DNA of 64,000 nt from Platynereis dumerilii (GCA_026936325.1 JAPTHN010000012.1:22881865-22945864), one strand, 5' to 3'; counted from the stretch's first letter, positions 32,408-44,800 are shown. Numbers and translations: made by a program. The notes: generated by a model from the letters alone, not told the origin.

Positions 32408-33228
32408 TTACAGTCCTTGTTATATTTACGTGGAATCTCAAGTTCTTTTCTATGCTGTTGAACTGTGATGTCAGAGATGACTGTATTCTAGCATTGCAAT
32501 GTATGTAAATTAACTACCAGCTGTGATGTCATTTTAAACTGGGTCAGATTTCCCGGCTTCTAGCCAATGTGGATCCTCCAAAACTGAGCGTCACAGTTTC
32601 AACACAGTGTCAGAGTGAAAATTGGGTCTGGGAAAACCAATCCAAGTTCCACATCACGGCTTGTTAGCCAATGGGCTGCCAGAACAATTATATGTCACAT
32701 AATCCATGTGTTTACGAAAATTTTCGAAGCCTTTTGTTTATCGCAAGGTCTCTTGAAGTTTAAAGTTGTAAAGTCGCAAGTTTGCAGATTAATCAAACAA
32801 CTCTGTGGGGATATAACAGTTGTCTACTGTGAATGCTCATGAAGCTGCCATTTAGTCAGATTAGACTGGTGATTGCCAATGATGGATCATTGGGATAACA
32901 AATGTAATGCTTCCTTCTACATGTCAATGTTTAAACTGTGATGCTTACTTTTACTGTAAGCCCATTGGCTGGCAAGCTGTGATGATGTGGTTGCAGGGGC
33001 TATCCCATATGAAATGCTTACTCTGACACTGTGTTGAAACTGTGACGCTGTGTTTTGGAGTATCCGCATTGGCCAGAAGCCGGGAAATCTGACCCAGTTT
33101 AAAATGGCATCACAGCTTGTAGTTAATTTACATATATTGCAATGCTAGAATACAGTCATCGCTGACATCACAGTTCAATGGCATAGAAAAGAACTTGAGA
33201 TCCCACGTAAGTCTAACGAGGACTGTAA
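32408..33228. mobile_element. 821 bp foldback element with long arms
   Basis: The left arm 32408-32619 (TTACAGTCC, GGAATCTCAAGTTCTTTTCT, ACTGGGTCAGATTTCCCGGC, CACAGTTTCAACACAGTGTC) is matched in reverse by 33019-33228 at most positions. A further inner pair lies at about 32645-32680 and 32954-32985 (AGCCAATGGGCT and AGCCCATTGGCT). Less than 300 bp remains as loop. No coding sequence. The arms differ at scattered sites, so it is older than the perfect palindromes at 38.7 kb. It is nested in the 4.6 kb element. Confidence 0.85.
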
Positions 33229-34574
33229 AGTGCTTGGACGTTATTTTTTGGCTTTGTTCCACAGGCCATAGACTAGAATCTCTGAAATCAACCAAGTTTA
33301 CATTTGATGCAATATGTTACAGCCTAATTGGTGATTGATCCTTGCAAAGTTTAATATTCTTACAATTGTACCTGGTATACCCCTCAGTGGCTAATTGCTA
33401 TTCACACCTTTTGAGGTCCTAGGGTTCCTCTCAAGACTGTCTGGTATCTACTGCATCAAATAAGCAATTGAAATTCACCAATCACTTCTATGGTGTAGGA
33501 AGAAATAGAATTTGATGCGTTAATTACATTTAATAGAATTTGATGTGTTACATTTAATAGAATTTGATATGTTAATTACATTTAAAAAATATGAATTTTG
33601 CAATTCAGCATATTCTGAAACCCATTGATCCACTCTTTAGTGTGATTCACGTTTGTTTTCCCTATTCTTGAGCAAGAAAGAGTTGTTTTTTTTCGCGTAA
33701 CAGGACATGTCCCTGTTACGAAATTCTCTGAAATTCAACTTAAACAGTGGTGGCACTGCAGAAAGTATATATATATATCAAAAGTAGAGTGCTAATTAGT
33801 TGTAACAGGTGTTATTGATCCAGTTACTTCTTTAAAACGTGTATAGAAGGTAATGCAAACAGAATATTTGTCCTGTTGCGGTCAATTAATTTCATTTAAT
33901 TGTCAAGAACATCAGTGAGCAACAAAAAATACAATTCAGCCTAGGTTACAATTATAGCTAAATGTATTAAGTATAGTTTAACAGCTTAATTTTGAAAGTT
34001 TCTGAACTTCCAGAGTAGCTTAAGCATTCTAAAGAATTGTCCTGTTACCACATGTCTGGCTTGGATTTTGAAGTCTACATTGCGGCTAAGTCGTAACAGT
34101 GTGGCCAACAAAAATAGCACAGAAAATAAGTGTCTGCCTTATTTGTGTCGTTAGTAGCCAAAAAGTAGATATTTCATCATTTCTTTTACATCGACAGAAC
34201 TCAGAACCCTAATTGTCCCGTTACGTTTTTTAAACATTGAATTTTTAAAAAATCAAATATATGTGTATGGGGAGCTCCAACAACCTTTGTAAGGTGACCC
34301 AAGCAGGCTATATTTCATTAAAATATTCAATTTTGAGGATCCAAAGCACCTTGGAAGTCGGAAATGGCAAAATATGAAAAATGTTACGTTTTTTAATATC
34401 TCAAATAAATAGTCATTCATAAAAAAGTGAAACGTTTACAGCCTTAAGAATGTTGATTTCATATGGGCATATGATTATCTGAAATAGATTTCATAATTTC
34501 TTGTCAAAATTCCAAACATTCTCTTTGACAGCTTTTTTCAGCTAACATGCCCCAACTTCGTGGCCTTACCCATA

Positions 34575-34949
34575 TGAGCTCTGATCTTATTTATTACACT
34601 ACCTTGGAACTGTTGAATTTTTAAGTCAGCTGTGGTGTAAGCTTGGATCATAGCATAAATTATCAGATTATACACTGTTTGTTTGTTGTTACAACTCAGT
34701 TATGCTTTTCATTGTTGATAAGTTCAATGATTCCTTGCTGATCCTTTACTTGCTTGTTCATTTAAACTTCAGTGTACCACATGAACTTGAATAGATCCCC
34801 TCCCTCATCCTTTATCTATTTGAAGCAATGGACCTTTGTTTCAAGCGGCTTTCATGAACGTCTTTACATGTAACCTACTACAACTTTTCATGGCTGTATT
34901 GAGGGCAGCCTTTATTTTAAGGGGTTTCTATTCTGCTGAGTAGAGGAGA
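34575..34949. other. No feature seen
   Basis: Unique-looking AT-rich stretch. Confidence 0.4.
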
Positions 34950-35140
34950 GATACTTTATTCAAATAAATATGACGTAACCATTTTTCTGACCATTGGAGT
35001 TGGTTGAATGGTTTTCAACCAATTCTAGTGGGTTGCCCTCAACCAGTCAAAATGGTAGTTTCAACCAAAATAACTGATTGATTTTGCCTCAACCAATTGA
35101 TTGGTTGGTCTTTTCCCAAAAATCAACCAATCTGTTTTAA
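34950..35140. repeat. CAACCA / TGGTTG inverted-word cluster
   Basis: CAACCAATT and its complement AATTGGTTG occur at least seven times in both orientations within 150 bp, for example CAACCAATTGATTGGTTG at 35093. It probably is a small fold-back repeat; ends are not resolved. Confidence 0.5.
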
Positions 35141-35565
35141 GAGTGACATGTGCTCTACTTTGTGCCCTCCGAGCTGCGGGCAACTTACTAGTGTGTATTG
35201 AATATAGTCCAGGCAAATACTTTCTACAGTTGGCAACAAAACCCCCTGATGTTTCCCATTGAATTCAATAGCTCTGACAAATGCCAAATGAGAGTGGTGA
35301 CATCAGCATATATATCAAATCATGAAAAGGATAACATCAATTTGTGTCACACAACATAATGCCAAACTGTTGGGAAGGGCACCTAAACCTGGTAGGCGGT
35401 TTGTATTTCGCATAGGGGTTAACAACGTCAAAAATGTTTCAACCCCGTTGCAGCCATTGGATTAGCATTGGAGCACAGATTTAACTAATTGTGCAAACGT
35501 TTTGACCCATTTGTGAAATGGAACCTGCCAACTAGATTTAGTTATTCTCCACAGCTGATTTAGCA
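35141..35565. other. No feature seen
   Basis: Non-coding; a word GCGGGCAACTTACTA at 35177 resembles ACGGGCAACTTACTA at 7534. Confidence 0.35.
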
Positions 35566-35567
35566 TA

Positions 35568-36346
35568 TCGATAGTGAAAGTGCAAAACCTTGTATGTCAA
35601 AATTTTACTATTTTTAGATTTTGGATGGAATGACTATTTCAATGTCCAATACATGTTGTCAATTGGTCACCTTTCCAGTTTGCTATTTCTGGAAGCTGTA
35701 ACAGGCAGATTTCACCAAACCTTGTATGTTGATTTGTTCCAAAAAGTGAAAGTGCAAAACCTAGTAACTCAAATCAGAAGTTTGAAGCGCATATTTTTGG
35801 ATGTTTAAGTTTTTTTTGAAAAACAATGATTGTGGTACTTTGTTATGGCTCTCAGGAAGTTTCCCTGTTAAAAAATTTTCACCTCCCTTCATTTGTTTTG
35901 GTGATGTAGGCTATTAAAAAAAGCGTGCATGAAAATTTGAAAAAATTGCCATTTTCCTCATTCTTGCAAATTAAAATTAGCTGTTGTTATTTATTATGGT
36001 CAAATTTTAATTTTTACTGTATACCTGTAGATTGGAAGTACATTCAATGCCGCAAGTTGCTTAGAAATGTGATAAATGATCGACTTACAAGGTTTTGCCA
36101 CATCACTAACTTGTAAGTAAGTGTAAGTGCAAAACCTTGTAACTCGTTTTCAAACATATGTGATGGTAACATCAATGCAAGGGGTCACAAAATTATGTTA
36201 AAACAGGATATCACTTTCTATAAATCAAGTTGAGCCTAACTCACACATTAATAAACATTACCATCAAAAAAAGATCTGTGATGGTTTTTTTATTTCTGAA
36301 AAACAGCTATTTTTCGACTTAAGAGGTTTTGCACTTTCACCATCGA
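35568..36346. mobile_element. 779 bp TA-flanked inverted-repeat element
   Basis: TCGATAGTGAAAGTGCAAAA at 35568 is matched by GTTTTGCACTTTCACCATCGA ending at 36346, with TA on both sides. The terminal word GTGAAAGTGCAAAACCT recurs inside at 35745 and, as GTGTAAGTGCAAAACCT, at 36121. The 72- and 63-codon frames inside show no transposase motif. It is a non-autonomous Tc1/mariner-like candidate. Confidence 0.7.
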
Positions 36347-36349
36347 TAT

Positions 36350-36865
36350 GTTGTCTGGTATGTGATGCTATCATACTTTTTGTGATTTGAAACATTCTGA
36401 TGTCACCACACTCATTTTACAAAACCTGTTTACTATTGGGAAAACATCAAAGGGGTTGTGGACCAATCTTGATATTTCGACTTGTTCCTTACAAGGAATT
36501 AAAAATAGCTTGGGACCATTCCCAGGTGCTGCAGGTGAACCATTCATTGAAAAAGAAGGGATGGGGGATGGGGAATTGATTGCAATCATTGCACGGTTGG
36601 TTGTAGGAATAGGATGGAATAGGTGAAAATTTTTTAATGGCTTGATTTTTCAGTCTGCAACCAATATGGCAATTAACCATGAAGCCAAAGATAATTATGT
36701 GCGATTTATTGGTTTTTTCACATTTTTGTATTTGGCAAAGAAAAAGAGCATAAAATTAATACCTATTATTGACAAATCAGCATAATAGCAGAAAATGCAC
36801 CATGCTAATATACCTAGATGCAGATCCAAAAATTTGGTAACATGTTAAAGATTTACATCCAATTA
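36350..36865. other. No clear gene
   Basis: A 79-codon + frame at 36387-36626 has ordinary composition but no domain, start context or partner exon. Confidence 0.35.
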
Positions 36866-36867
36866 GA

Positions 36868-37640
36868 CAAACGTATGCATCACTGCAGAAATATAATGTC
36901 ACAATTTTACTTGACCTGGTTTCTCACAAAAAATTAAATATCTTCCAAGACCAAAAGTGACATAGCAACAAAATAGGCATACCTGCTGATATTTTAGAAC
37001 ATGTGGAATTGATTAAAGGTGTCATTTTTACTTTAAAGTCAATAATAAAAGTCATAAGATGCCTTCTGTTGCCTGGAAATTTTTCCTCAATTTTTTCAAT
37101 TTTTTTTACAAATGATCATTAAAAAGAACACAAAATACTTGTGATTTCCTATTTTTGGCATCACCATTGGATTGGGCATATTGAAAAGTATATATTTTGA
37201 CACAAAAATTATAAAAATCTGATAAGCTATTGGAGAGTTATGCTAAATCAGACACATAAGATGCGTCACTGCTGAAACTTGACGTAGTCACATCACAATT
37301 CTCACTTGACCTGACCAGTCATGTAAATGGGAATATCTTCACCACTAAATGTCACACAGCATCAAATAAGACATGGTTTCTGGTATTTCTGAATGTCAGG
37401 AAGTTTTTTATGATGTTATTTTTACCCTAAAACCAACCATTCATTGAATATGATGCCTTATTTTGCCAGAGAATCCTGATTTTTTTTCAAATTTTTCAAA
37501 TTTTTTGCATTTGATCCTTAAAAACAGCATGAAACATTTATAATACAGACATTTTTATGACATCATTACATTGGGAATATTGAAATACATATATTTTGAC
37601 CCAAAAATTATCGAAATCGGATAAGCCATTAAAGATATAG
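36868..37640 (+). repeat. Diverged tandem duplication of about 390 bp
   Basis: TATGCATCACTGCAGAAA (36872) and GATGCGTCACTGCTGAAA (37260) start two units. Each has CACTTGACCTG-like, GTCATTTTTACTTTAAA-like, long T/CAA tract and TATATTTTGAC plus AAAAATTAT words in the same order. The copies are highly diverged, so the duplication is old. Confidence 0.7.
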
Positions 37641-38689
37641 ACCAAAAACCGCATGCATCTATTTTTATGGCGACCATCTTGGAAAATGGCCGCCAGAGGT
37701 AAACGCGACCGATACGACGCGCCAGAAATGACTTTTCTGGTGCGCCTAATTATTATTATTCCCTTTATACCCATATGCTTCGTTAGTGGTACCTTGTTCG
37801 ATTAGGCTAGAGCCCCTGGGCTGCCGGTCTAGAAGTTGCGCATGCGTGACGCCAGTGTGTCGTGCGTAAAACGTTGATCGATCCATATGACGGACTGGCG
37901 GGCTCCCTTTTGTGTTCAACAAATTTTGTTTCACTTCGTTGAAACGATTGCTATATGTATGTCAATCTAATCAGTATTTATTCTTCATTCTAGTCATACA
38001 TCTAGACCCAGAAGCCGTTTAATTTCAGAAAAACAGATGGCTTAACAGTTCTTTGAATGGCTAAGCCGGCTAGCCGTTTTTGATAATGGCTGCTTATGGC
38101 TCACAGACGATGTGGCTTGAAATGGTTTAAAGTGGCTAAGTCACTGTAAGATAGGTAATTCTATAATACACTGAAAGACATAAGTTATGCATATGTTGGG
38201 AGGGCAAGATGTTCAAGGGTTATGGTCAATATGATGGTTCCATGGTGTAAGACACCCAAAAACAGGGTCACAAACAATAAATCACTGAGCCGGGAAACAT
38301 TTTCGTTTTTAAAAATGGCTGGCAAAGGGGAGTTTTCAGAAAACACAGTTTTTGCTGTTGACCAATAGCATTTGCAGGTATGCGGTTTCATGTGAGCTTA
38401 AATGAATCCTTAAACATACAAGCACACAATTCTTTTACAACTGAATGTATTGTGTCCCCAATTACAGAATATGACGGGGATGAAACTATTGGAATTGTGC
38501 AGGTGTGAAAACTCAGCTTAACGTTGTTGAGTGTAAGATGTTCATCTGTCAAGTGTATCAAAGAAAGCTGCCTGTTACAGGGAGGTAGGGTAGACAAGGA
38601 GTAAACGAAGAGGTGTCGGACCCAGAAAAACAACCGGAACTCAAGATACCCTCCATTGTAATGAAGGCATGTTTCTGGATGTTGTAGGG
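37641..38689. other. No gene; degenerate ATGGCTTA words
   Basis: 38030-38140 is rich in GGCTTA and GGCTAAG words, like the flanks of the second palindrome (45950 and 52292). Frames of 68-81 codons here have no support. Confidence 0.4.
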
Positions 38690-38799
38690 GATGCTAGTAG
38701 TATAGTAAGTTGCCGTATTTCGCAGTTCAGTTTAGTTTCAACCTGGATCAAGGATCAGTTTTTCAGTAAACGTCCATGTGACGTCCGATCTGAAGAGTC

Positions 38800-38870
38800 A
38801 CTCCCTGAGGTCACCCCCTGAGGTCACCTGGGTCACCTGAGACCGTCTGATGTCACCTGACACCTAAAGA
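38800..38870 (+). promoter_or_regulatory. Subterminal AGGTCA direct-repeat block
   Basis: AGGTCA at 38808 and 38821 and GGGTCA at 38830 are in direct orientation with spacers of 7 and 3 bases, followed by GTCACCTGA twice more. AGGTCA is the nuclear-receptor half-site, and subterminal direct repeats are also common transposase-binding sites. Mirror copies lie in the other three arms (around 44845-44915, 46072-46142 and 52117-52187). The function is inferred only. Confidence 0.45.
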
Positions 38871-40120
38871 GCAACCAATTAGAGTAAATCGTTATACTGA
38901 CGTCTGTAGCTGCTGTAGCTGCTGGAGACTCAGTGGAGAGCTAGGTGTGATGTGTGATGAAAGAGTAGAGGCCTAGTGCAAAGGAATGATTCACATTTTT
39001 AAAAAATGTTCAAAAGCAGAAACAAAATTGTATGGATGAATTGAATTGCATTAGAAATGGAAGCATCTTCCAATCTGCATTGGTATTATTTTTCTAAATT
39101 ATGGGTAAGAACACACATAAAAACTTGAACTCCTATGTAAGAAGCTTAACTTTCTGCCAACAAATGTGTTGGTGTTCAGTGATTTTCAGAAAATCATTTT
39201 GCATTGTGTCTTTTGCAAGTGAAATTAATAACTTAAGTCACTGAAGTCAGCACTTTATGCAACAGTTCTAAACAGAAAATTACATTTTCTTGATTATTCT
39301 ATGTTCATAAGTACAAATGTGCTGATTTTATTCAAAATCAGATTTTGAAATCGTATAGAGAATGTAGTTTGTTCCACCTGTTTAAGTCTCCTTGTTGAAA
39401 ACATTATAAGAAAATGCTATAACATAGATTCAATTTTATCCTCCAAGTTATTATCGTTGCATTTTTACTGCTAATTTTCACTCCACAGAGACATCCATTG
39501 TCAATACCAACGAATATTGATAATGCATTGAGTAAACAATTGAACATTAAAAACAAACTAAGCTATTTTCCTGCAAAATTACCAATTTAAGTAAAATCCT
39601 CTTCATTACTATCTTTAAGGATGTTAAATTTAACTAAAACAGTATAATAACATATGTCATCCTATCATCGTCTTATGTTGTTATCCTACCACAAGTCAAA
39701 TTTTAACTTTTTAAGGTGTTGCATCCAAGAATCACCTGTCAAGGCTGACGTACCCAGTGTGATAATAATAAATCAACCAACCAAATATGTTTACGTGATG
39801 TCTAAAGTATGGACTAAAGTGCATTTATTGCAACCAGAAATCCATTAGTGTGATGAAAATCAAGTTCAACCTAACATAAATAATAATACTTGGTATTGTG
39901 AACACAGATTAAGATACTCAGAAGCTCTCAGGAAGCACAGAAACAAGGATGAAGAAAAGTGAAAAAAGGATGTTCAATTCAAAATATATTCCCATTTTTA
40001 TGGTGCTTAATGTCTGAGTTTTGAGGTATTTTCAAACTATGTGGTGAATACTGAACTTACCATATATACAACCCATATAAAATATTTACCTCTAATAAAA
40101 TATTTTTTTTTTTTTTTCAG

Positions 40121-40262
40121 AAAAAGTTGTCCTGTTAGTCCTATCAAAATAATGGTTAACAATGATAAACTCAGTTACAAGAGATTTGTCAATGATGCAA
40201 ACTCTACTGCTAATGTACATGTTATTGCTAAATATTTGAATTATGAAACAACACATGTATAA
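40121..40262 (+). CDS. Exon-like frame in the palindrome arm
   Basis: A 15-T pyrimidine tract ending CAG (40106-40120) is a strong-looking splice acceptor. The frame after it is open to TAA at 40260-40262, encoding a lysine- and asparagine-rich peptide that begins KSCPVSPIKIMVNNDKL. AATAAA follows at 40496-40501. The same segment is in all four arms, but that is due to arm identity and is not independent support. Not recognised. Confidence 0.25.
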
Positions 40263-40874
40263 ACATAGACTGAAGGATATGTTAGTTTTCAAGATATTAT
40301 GGTTATATTCCTGTTGTGAATAGTATTACTCAGTTGAATTGATGGAAATATTGCTGGTTTTAATGCTACTGAACTGCCATGTATTTTAGAATTTTTATTT
40401 ATTGAATAGCAAACCACTGTTTTATTGTTGTTTTATTGTTCCTTTTTGTTTCTTTTTATATGATTAAACCAATTGTATATCGTGAATAGTGTGTGAATAA
40501 AGTATTTTATATATACTATTGGGAAATTAGAGCCAATTAGCCCAATAACGGACCCATTCACATATTTTACCATAACTTTTTTTGGTGCATTGTTGTGAAA
40601 TATACATGAAATACGTAAAGTAATCAACTTATCACATCTGATTATGGTTACATAATATAGACAATATAAGAAATGGAAATCCCAAATTTCAAATTAGACT
40701 TTTATTAACAGAACGAATATTACAATAAAACTAGGTTACATTATGTCTTTCCATTCACAAGGAATTTAGAGTCATAGCTTTTTCAATTCATATTGAAGCA
40801 AACATTTATTTGACTCATCTAGTCCACTGTAGACAATTTGTTTCATTCATTTTAAATTGATAATCCCTTCCCTG

Positions 40875-41057
40875 TCATAATGATGACAAATCCACACAAA
40901 TTTTGCCTTTTTCATGACAAAAACAATTATTTGATGACAGTGTTTCACATGCTAAGGGCATTTTGCATGAGGGCAACTGATTTCCACTTCTGCTAGTCAC
41001 GCTGCATAAATTATTTTTGAAAGATTCGACGCTAAAGATGTACAACGATTGAATCAA
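40875..41057 (-). CDS. Short cysteine-rich frame in the palindrome arm
   Basis: Sixty codons starting MIQSLYIFSVESF contain six cysteines in the second half, including SCKMPLACETL and NNCFCHEKGKICVDL, a spacing that could bind metal or form disulphides. There is no recognised domain. It is repeated in each arm (42659-42841 +, 48146-48328 -, 49930-50112 +). It may be chance. Confidence 0.2.
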   Translation of the reverse strand: MIQSLYIFSVESFKNNLCSVTSRSGNQLPSCKMPLACETLSSNNCFCHEKGKICVDLSSL

Positions 41058-41841
41058 ATGTAACTATTTTCTAAAACTGAGCTTTCGCTCTTTTACCCTC
41101 ATGATCTATTGATGTTGCTACAAAAGGCTAATAATTCAAGGCAAAGTGCATAAACAAATTGAAGCATCCATTTATTAATGTAAAACTTACCTACTTCATA
41201 AATCTATAAAATCCTAATTTATCTTACTCTGTAAATAAAAAATTCTTCTATAAAAACATTTTAATGTTAAATTAAGAACACTAGTTCACATTATAAATGT
41301 CACCAGACCTTTCAGCTTGTCCTGAGGAAGTTGGAAAATTATTTAAGAATCTTTTTTTTCTACATTGGATGAATTTAGGAGAATTTTTATGTAAATGTAG
41401 ACTTGTCTTTTTTTTATGATAAAGGATTTTACCAAAGAAGGTAAAATTTACTTTTGACCTTGTGTACACGGTGATGTTGATATAATTGTTGAAATCGGCA
41501 TTGTTTTTTTCTCAATACATGTATTGTGGGTTTAATTGTCGATTTTTGTTATTCCCTCATGTTATCACAGCTGTGACACACTATATTTTTCTAGTCCTGT
41601 CTATTATCCACAAGAAAAAATATCAATGATCAGATAATTGCTTCCGACTTTTGCGTTTCCCTTATTTGCTTAGGACCACATGTTCACATGTTGATGGATC
41701 GATAGATAGATTGATAGATAGATAGATGGATCGATAGATAGATAGATACATTGATAAATAGATCTACAGATAGATAGATCGATAAATAGATCGATAGATA
41801 GATCGATAGATAGATTGATGGGTTAATTATACCGCGTGCCA

Positions 41842-41874
41842 TGATTTATAACATTTCTGCAATTATTGACCATT
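41842..41874. other. Central 33 bp spacer of palindrome copy 1
   Basis: The only non-palindromic part of the element, TGATTTATAACATTTCTGCA and 13 more bases. It fixes the orientation of the element and is the same in copy 2 (49113-49145). Confidence 0.9.
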
Positions 41875-44800
41875 TGGCACGCGGTATAATTAACCCATCA
41901 ATCTATCTATCGATCTATCTATCGATCTATTTATCGATCTATCTATCTGTAGATCTATTTATCAATGTATCTATCTATCTATCGATCCATCTATCTATCT
42001 ATCAATCTATCTATCGATCCATCAACATGTGAACATGTGGTCCTAAGCAAATAAGGGAAACGCAAAAGTCGGAAGCAATTATCTGATCATTGATATTTTT
42101 TCTTGTGGATAATAGACAGGACTAGAAAAATATAGTGTGTCACAGCTGTGATAACATGAGGGAATAACAAAAATCGACAATTAAACCCACAATACATGTA
42201 TTGAGAAAAAAACAATGCCGATTTCAACAATTATATCAACATCACCGTGTACACAAGGTCAAAAGTAAATTTTACCTTCTTTGGTAAAATCCTTTATCAT
42301 AAAAAAAAGACAAGTCTACATTTACATAAAAATTCTCCTAAATTCATCCAATGTAGAAAAAAAAGATTCTTAAATAATTTTCCAACTTCCTCAGGACAAG
42401 CTGAAAGGTCTGGTGACATTTATAATGTGAACTAGTGTTCTTAATTTAACATTAAAATGTTTTTATAGAAGAATTTTTTATTTACAGAGTAAGATAAATT
42501 AGGATTTTATAGATTTATGAAGTAGGTAAGTTTTACATTAATAAATGGATGCTTCAATTTGTTTATGCACTTTGCCTTGAATTATTAGCCTTTTGTAGCA
42601 ACATCAATAGATCATGAGGGTAAAAGAGCGAAAGCTCAGTTTTAGAAAATAGTTACATTTGATTCAATCGTTGTACATCTTTAGCGTCGAATCTTTCAAA
42701 AATAATTTATGCAGCGTGACTAGCAGAAGTGGAAATCAGTTGCCCTCATGCAAAATGCCCTTAGCATGTGAAACACTGTCATCAAATAATTGTTTTTGTC
42801 ATGAAAAAGGCAAAATTTGTGTGGATTTGTCATCATTATGACAGGGAAGGGATTATCAATTTAAAATGAATGAAACAAATTGTCTACAGTGGACTAGATG
42901 AGTCAAATAAATGTTTGCTTCAATATGAATTGAAAAAGCTATGACTCTAAATTCCTTGTGAATGGTAAGACATAATGTAACCTAGTTTTATTGTAATATT
43001 CGTTCTGTTAATAAAAGTCTAATTTGAAATTTGGGATTTCCATTTCTTATATTGTCTATATTATGTAACCATAATCAGATGTGATAAGTTGATTACTTTA
43101 CGTATTTCATGTATATTTCACAACAATGCACCAAAAAAAGTTATGGTAAAATATGTGAATGGGTCCGTTATTGGGCTAATTGGCTCTAATTTCCCAATAG
43201 TATATATAAAATACTTTATTCACACACTATTCACGATATACAATTGGTTTAATCATATAAAAAGAAACAAAAAGGAACAATAAAACAACAATAAAACAGT
43301 GGTTTGCTATTCAATAAATAAAAATTCTAAAATACATGGCAGTTCAGTAGCATTAAAACCAGCAATATTTCCATCAATTCAACTGAGTAATACTATTCAC
43401 AACAGGAATATAACCATAATATCTTGAAAACTAACATATCCTTCAGTCTATGTTTATACATGTGTTGTTTCATAATTCAAATATTTAGCAATAACATGTA
43501 CATTAGCAGTAGAGTTTGCATCATTGACAAATCTCTTGTAACTGAGTTTATCATTGTTAACCATTATTTTGATAGGACTAACAGGACAACTTTTTCTGAA
43601 AAAAAAAAAAAAATATTTTATTAGAGGTAAATATTTTATATGGGTTGTATATATGGTAAGTTCAGTATTCACCACATAGTTTGAAAATACCTCAAAACTC
43701 AGACATTAAGCACCATAAAAATGGGAATATATTTTGAATTGAACATCCTTTTTTCACTTTTCTTCATCCTTGTTTCTGTGCTTCCTGAGAGCTTCTGAGT
43801 ATCTTAATCTGTGTTCACAATACCAAGTATTATTATTTATGTTAGGTTGAACTTGATTTTCATCACACTAATGGATTTCTGGTTGCAATAAATGCACTTT
43901 AGTCCATACTTTAGACATCACGTAAACATATTTGGTTGGTTGATTTATTATTATCACACTGGGTACGTCAGCCTTGACAGGTGATTCTTGGATGCAACAC
44001 CTTAAAAAGTTAAAATTTGACTTGTGGTAGGATAACAACATAAGACGATGATGGGATGACATATGTTATTATACTGTTTTAGTTAAATTTAACATCCTTA
44101 AAGATAGTAATGAAGAGGATTTTACTTAAATTGGTAATTTTGCAGGAAAATAGCTTAGTTTGTTTTTAATGTTCAATTGTTTACTCAATGCATTATCAAT
44201 ATTCGTTGGTATTGACAATGGATGTCTCTGTGGAGTGAAAATTAGCAGTAAAAATGCAACGATAATAACTTGGAGGATAAAATTGAATCTATGTTATAGC
44301 ATTTTCTTATAATGTTTTCAACAAGGAGACTTAAACAGGTGGAACAAACTACATTCTCTATACGATTTCAAAATCTGATTTTGAATAAAATCAGCACATT
44401 TGTACTTATGAACATAGAATAATCAAGAAAATGTAATTTTCTGTTTAGAACTGTTGCATAAAGTGCTGACTTCAGTGACTTAAGTTATTAATTTCACTTG
44501 CAAAAGACACAATGCAAAATGATTTTCTGAAAATCACTGAACACCAACACATTTGTTGGCAGAAAGTTAAGCTTCTTACATAGGAGTTCAAGTTTTTATG
44601 TGTGTTCTTACCCATAATTTAGAAAAATAATACCAATGCAGATTGGAAGATGCTTCCATTTCTAATGCAATTCAATTCATCCATACAATTTTGTTTCTGC
44701 TTTTGAACATTTTTTAAAAATGTGAATCATTCCTTTGCACTAGGCCTCTACTCTTTCATCACACATCACACCTAGCTCTCCACTGAGTCTCCAGCAGCTA

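Larger units (their letters stand above)
29941..34572. mobile_element. 4.6 kb TA-flanked inverted-repeat element
   Basis: TGGGTAAGGCCACGAAGTTG at 29941-29960 is exactly matched in reverse by the 20 bases ending at 34572; weaker pairing continues for about 25 bases. TA flanks both sides (29939-29940, 34573-34574), fitting a Tc1/mariner-like TA duplication. The interior has no transposase frame. It carries GTCCTGTTAC or GTAACAGGAC words at least ten times in two clusters (30742-31410 and 33697-34227), once as a perfect 22 bp palindrome at 30977-30998 made of the two words joined by AT. The clusters are separated by repeat E and a foldback element, which look like later insertions. Confidence 0.75.
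38696..41841 (+). repeat. Left arm of palindrome copy 1
   Basis: It holds, from outside in: the terminal sequence, a GGTCACC-rich subterminal block (38800-38870), about 2.8 kb of AT-rich sequence with several short frames, and a GATA/GATC microsatellite (41695-41820) that abuts the centre. The inner end is GGTTAATTATACCGCGTGCC. Confidence 0.93.
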
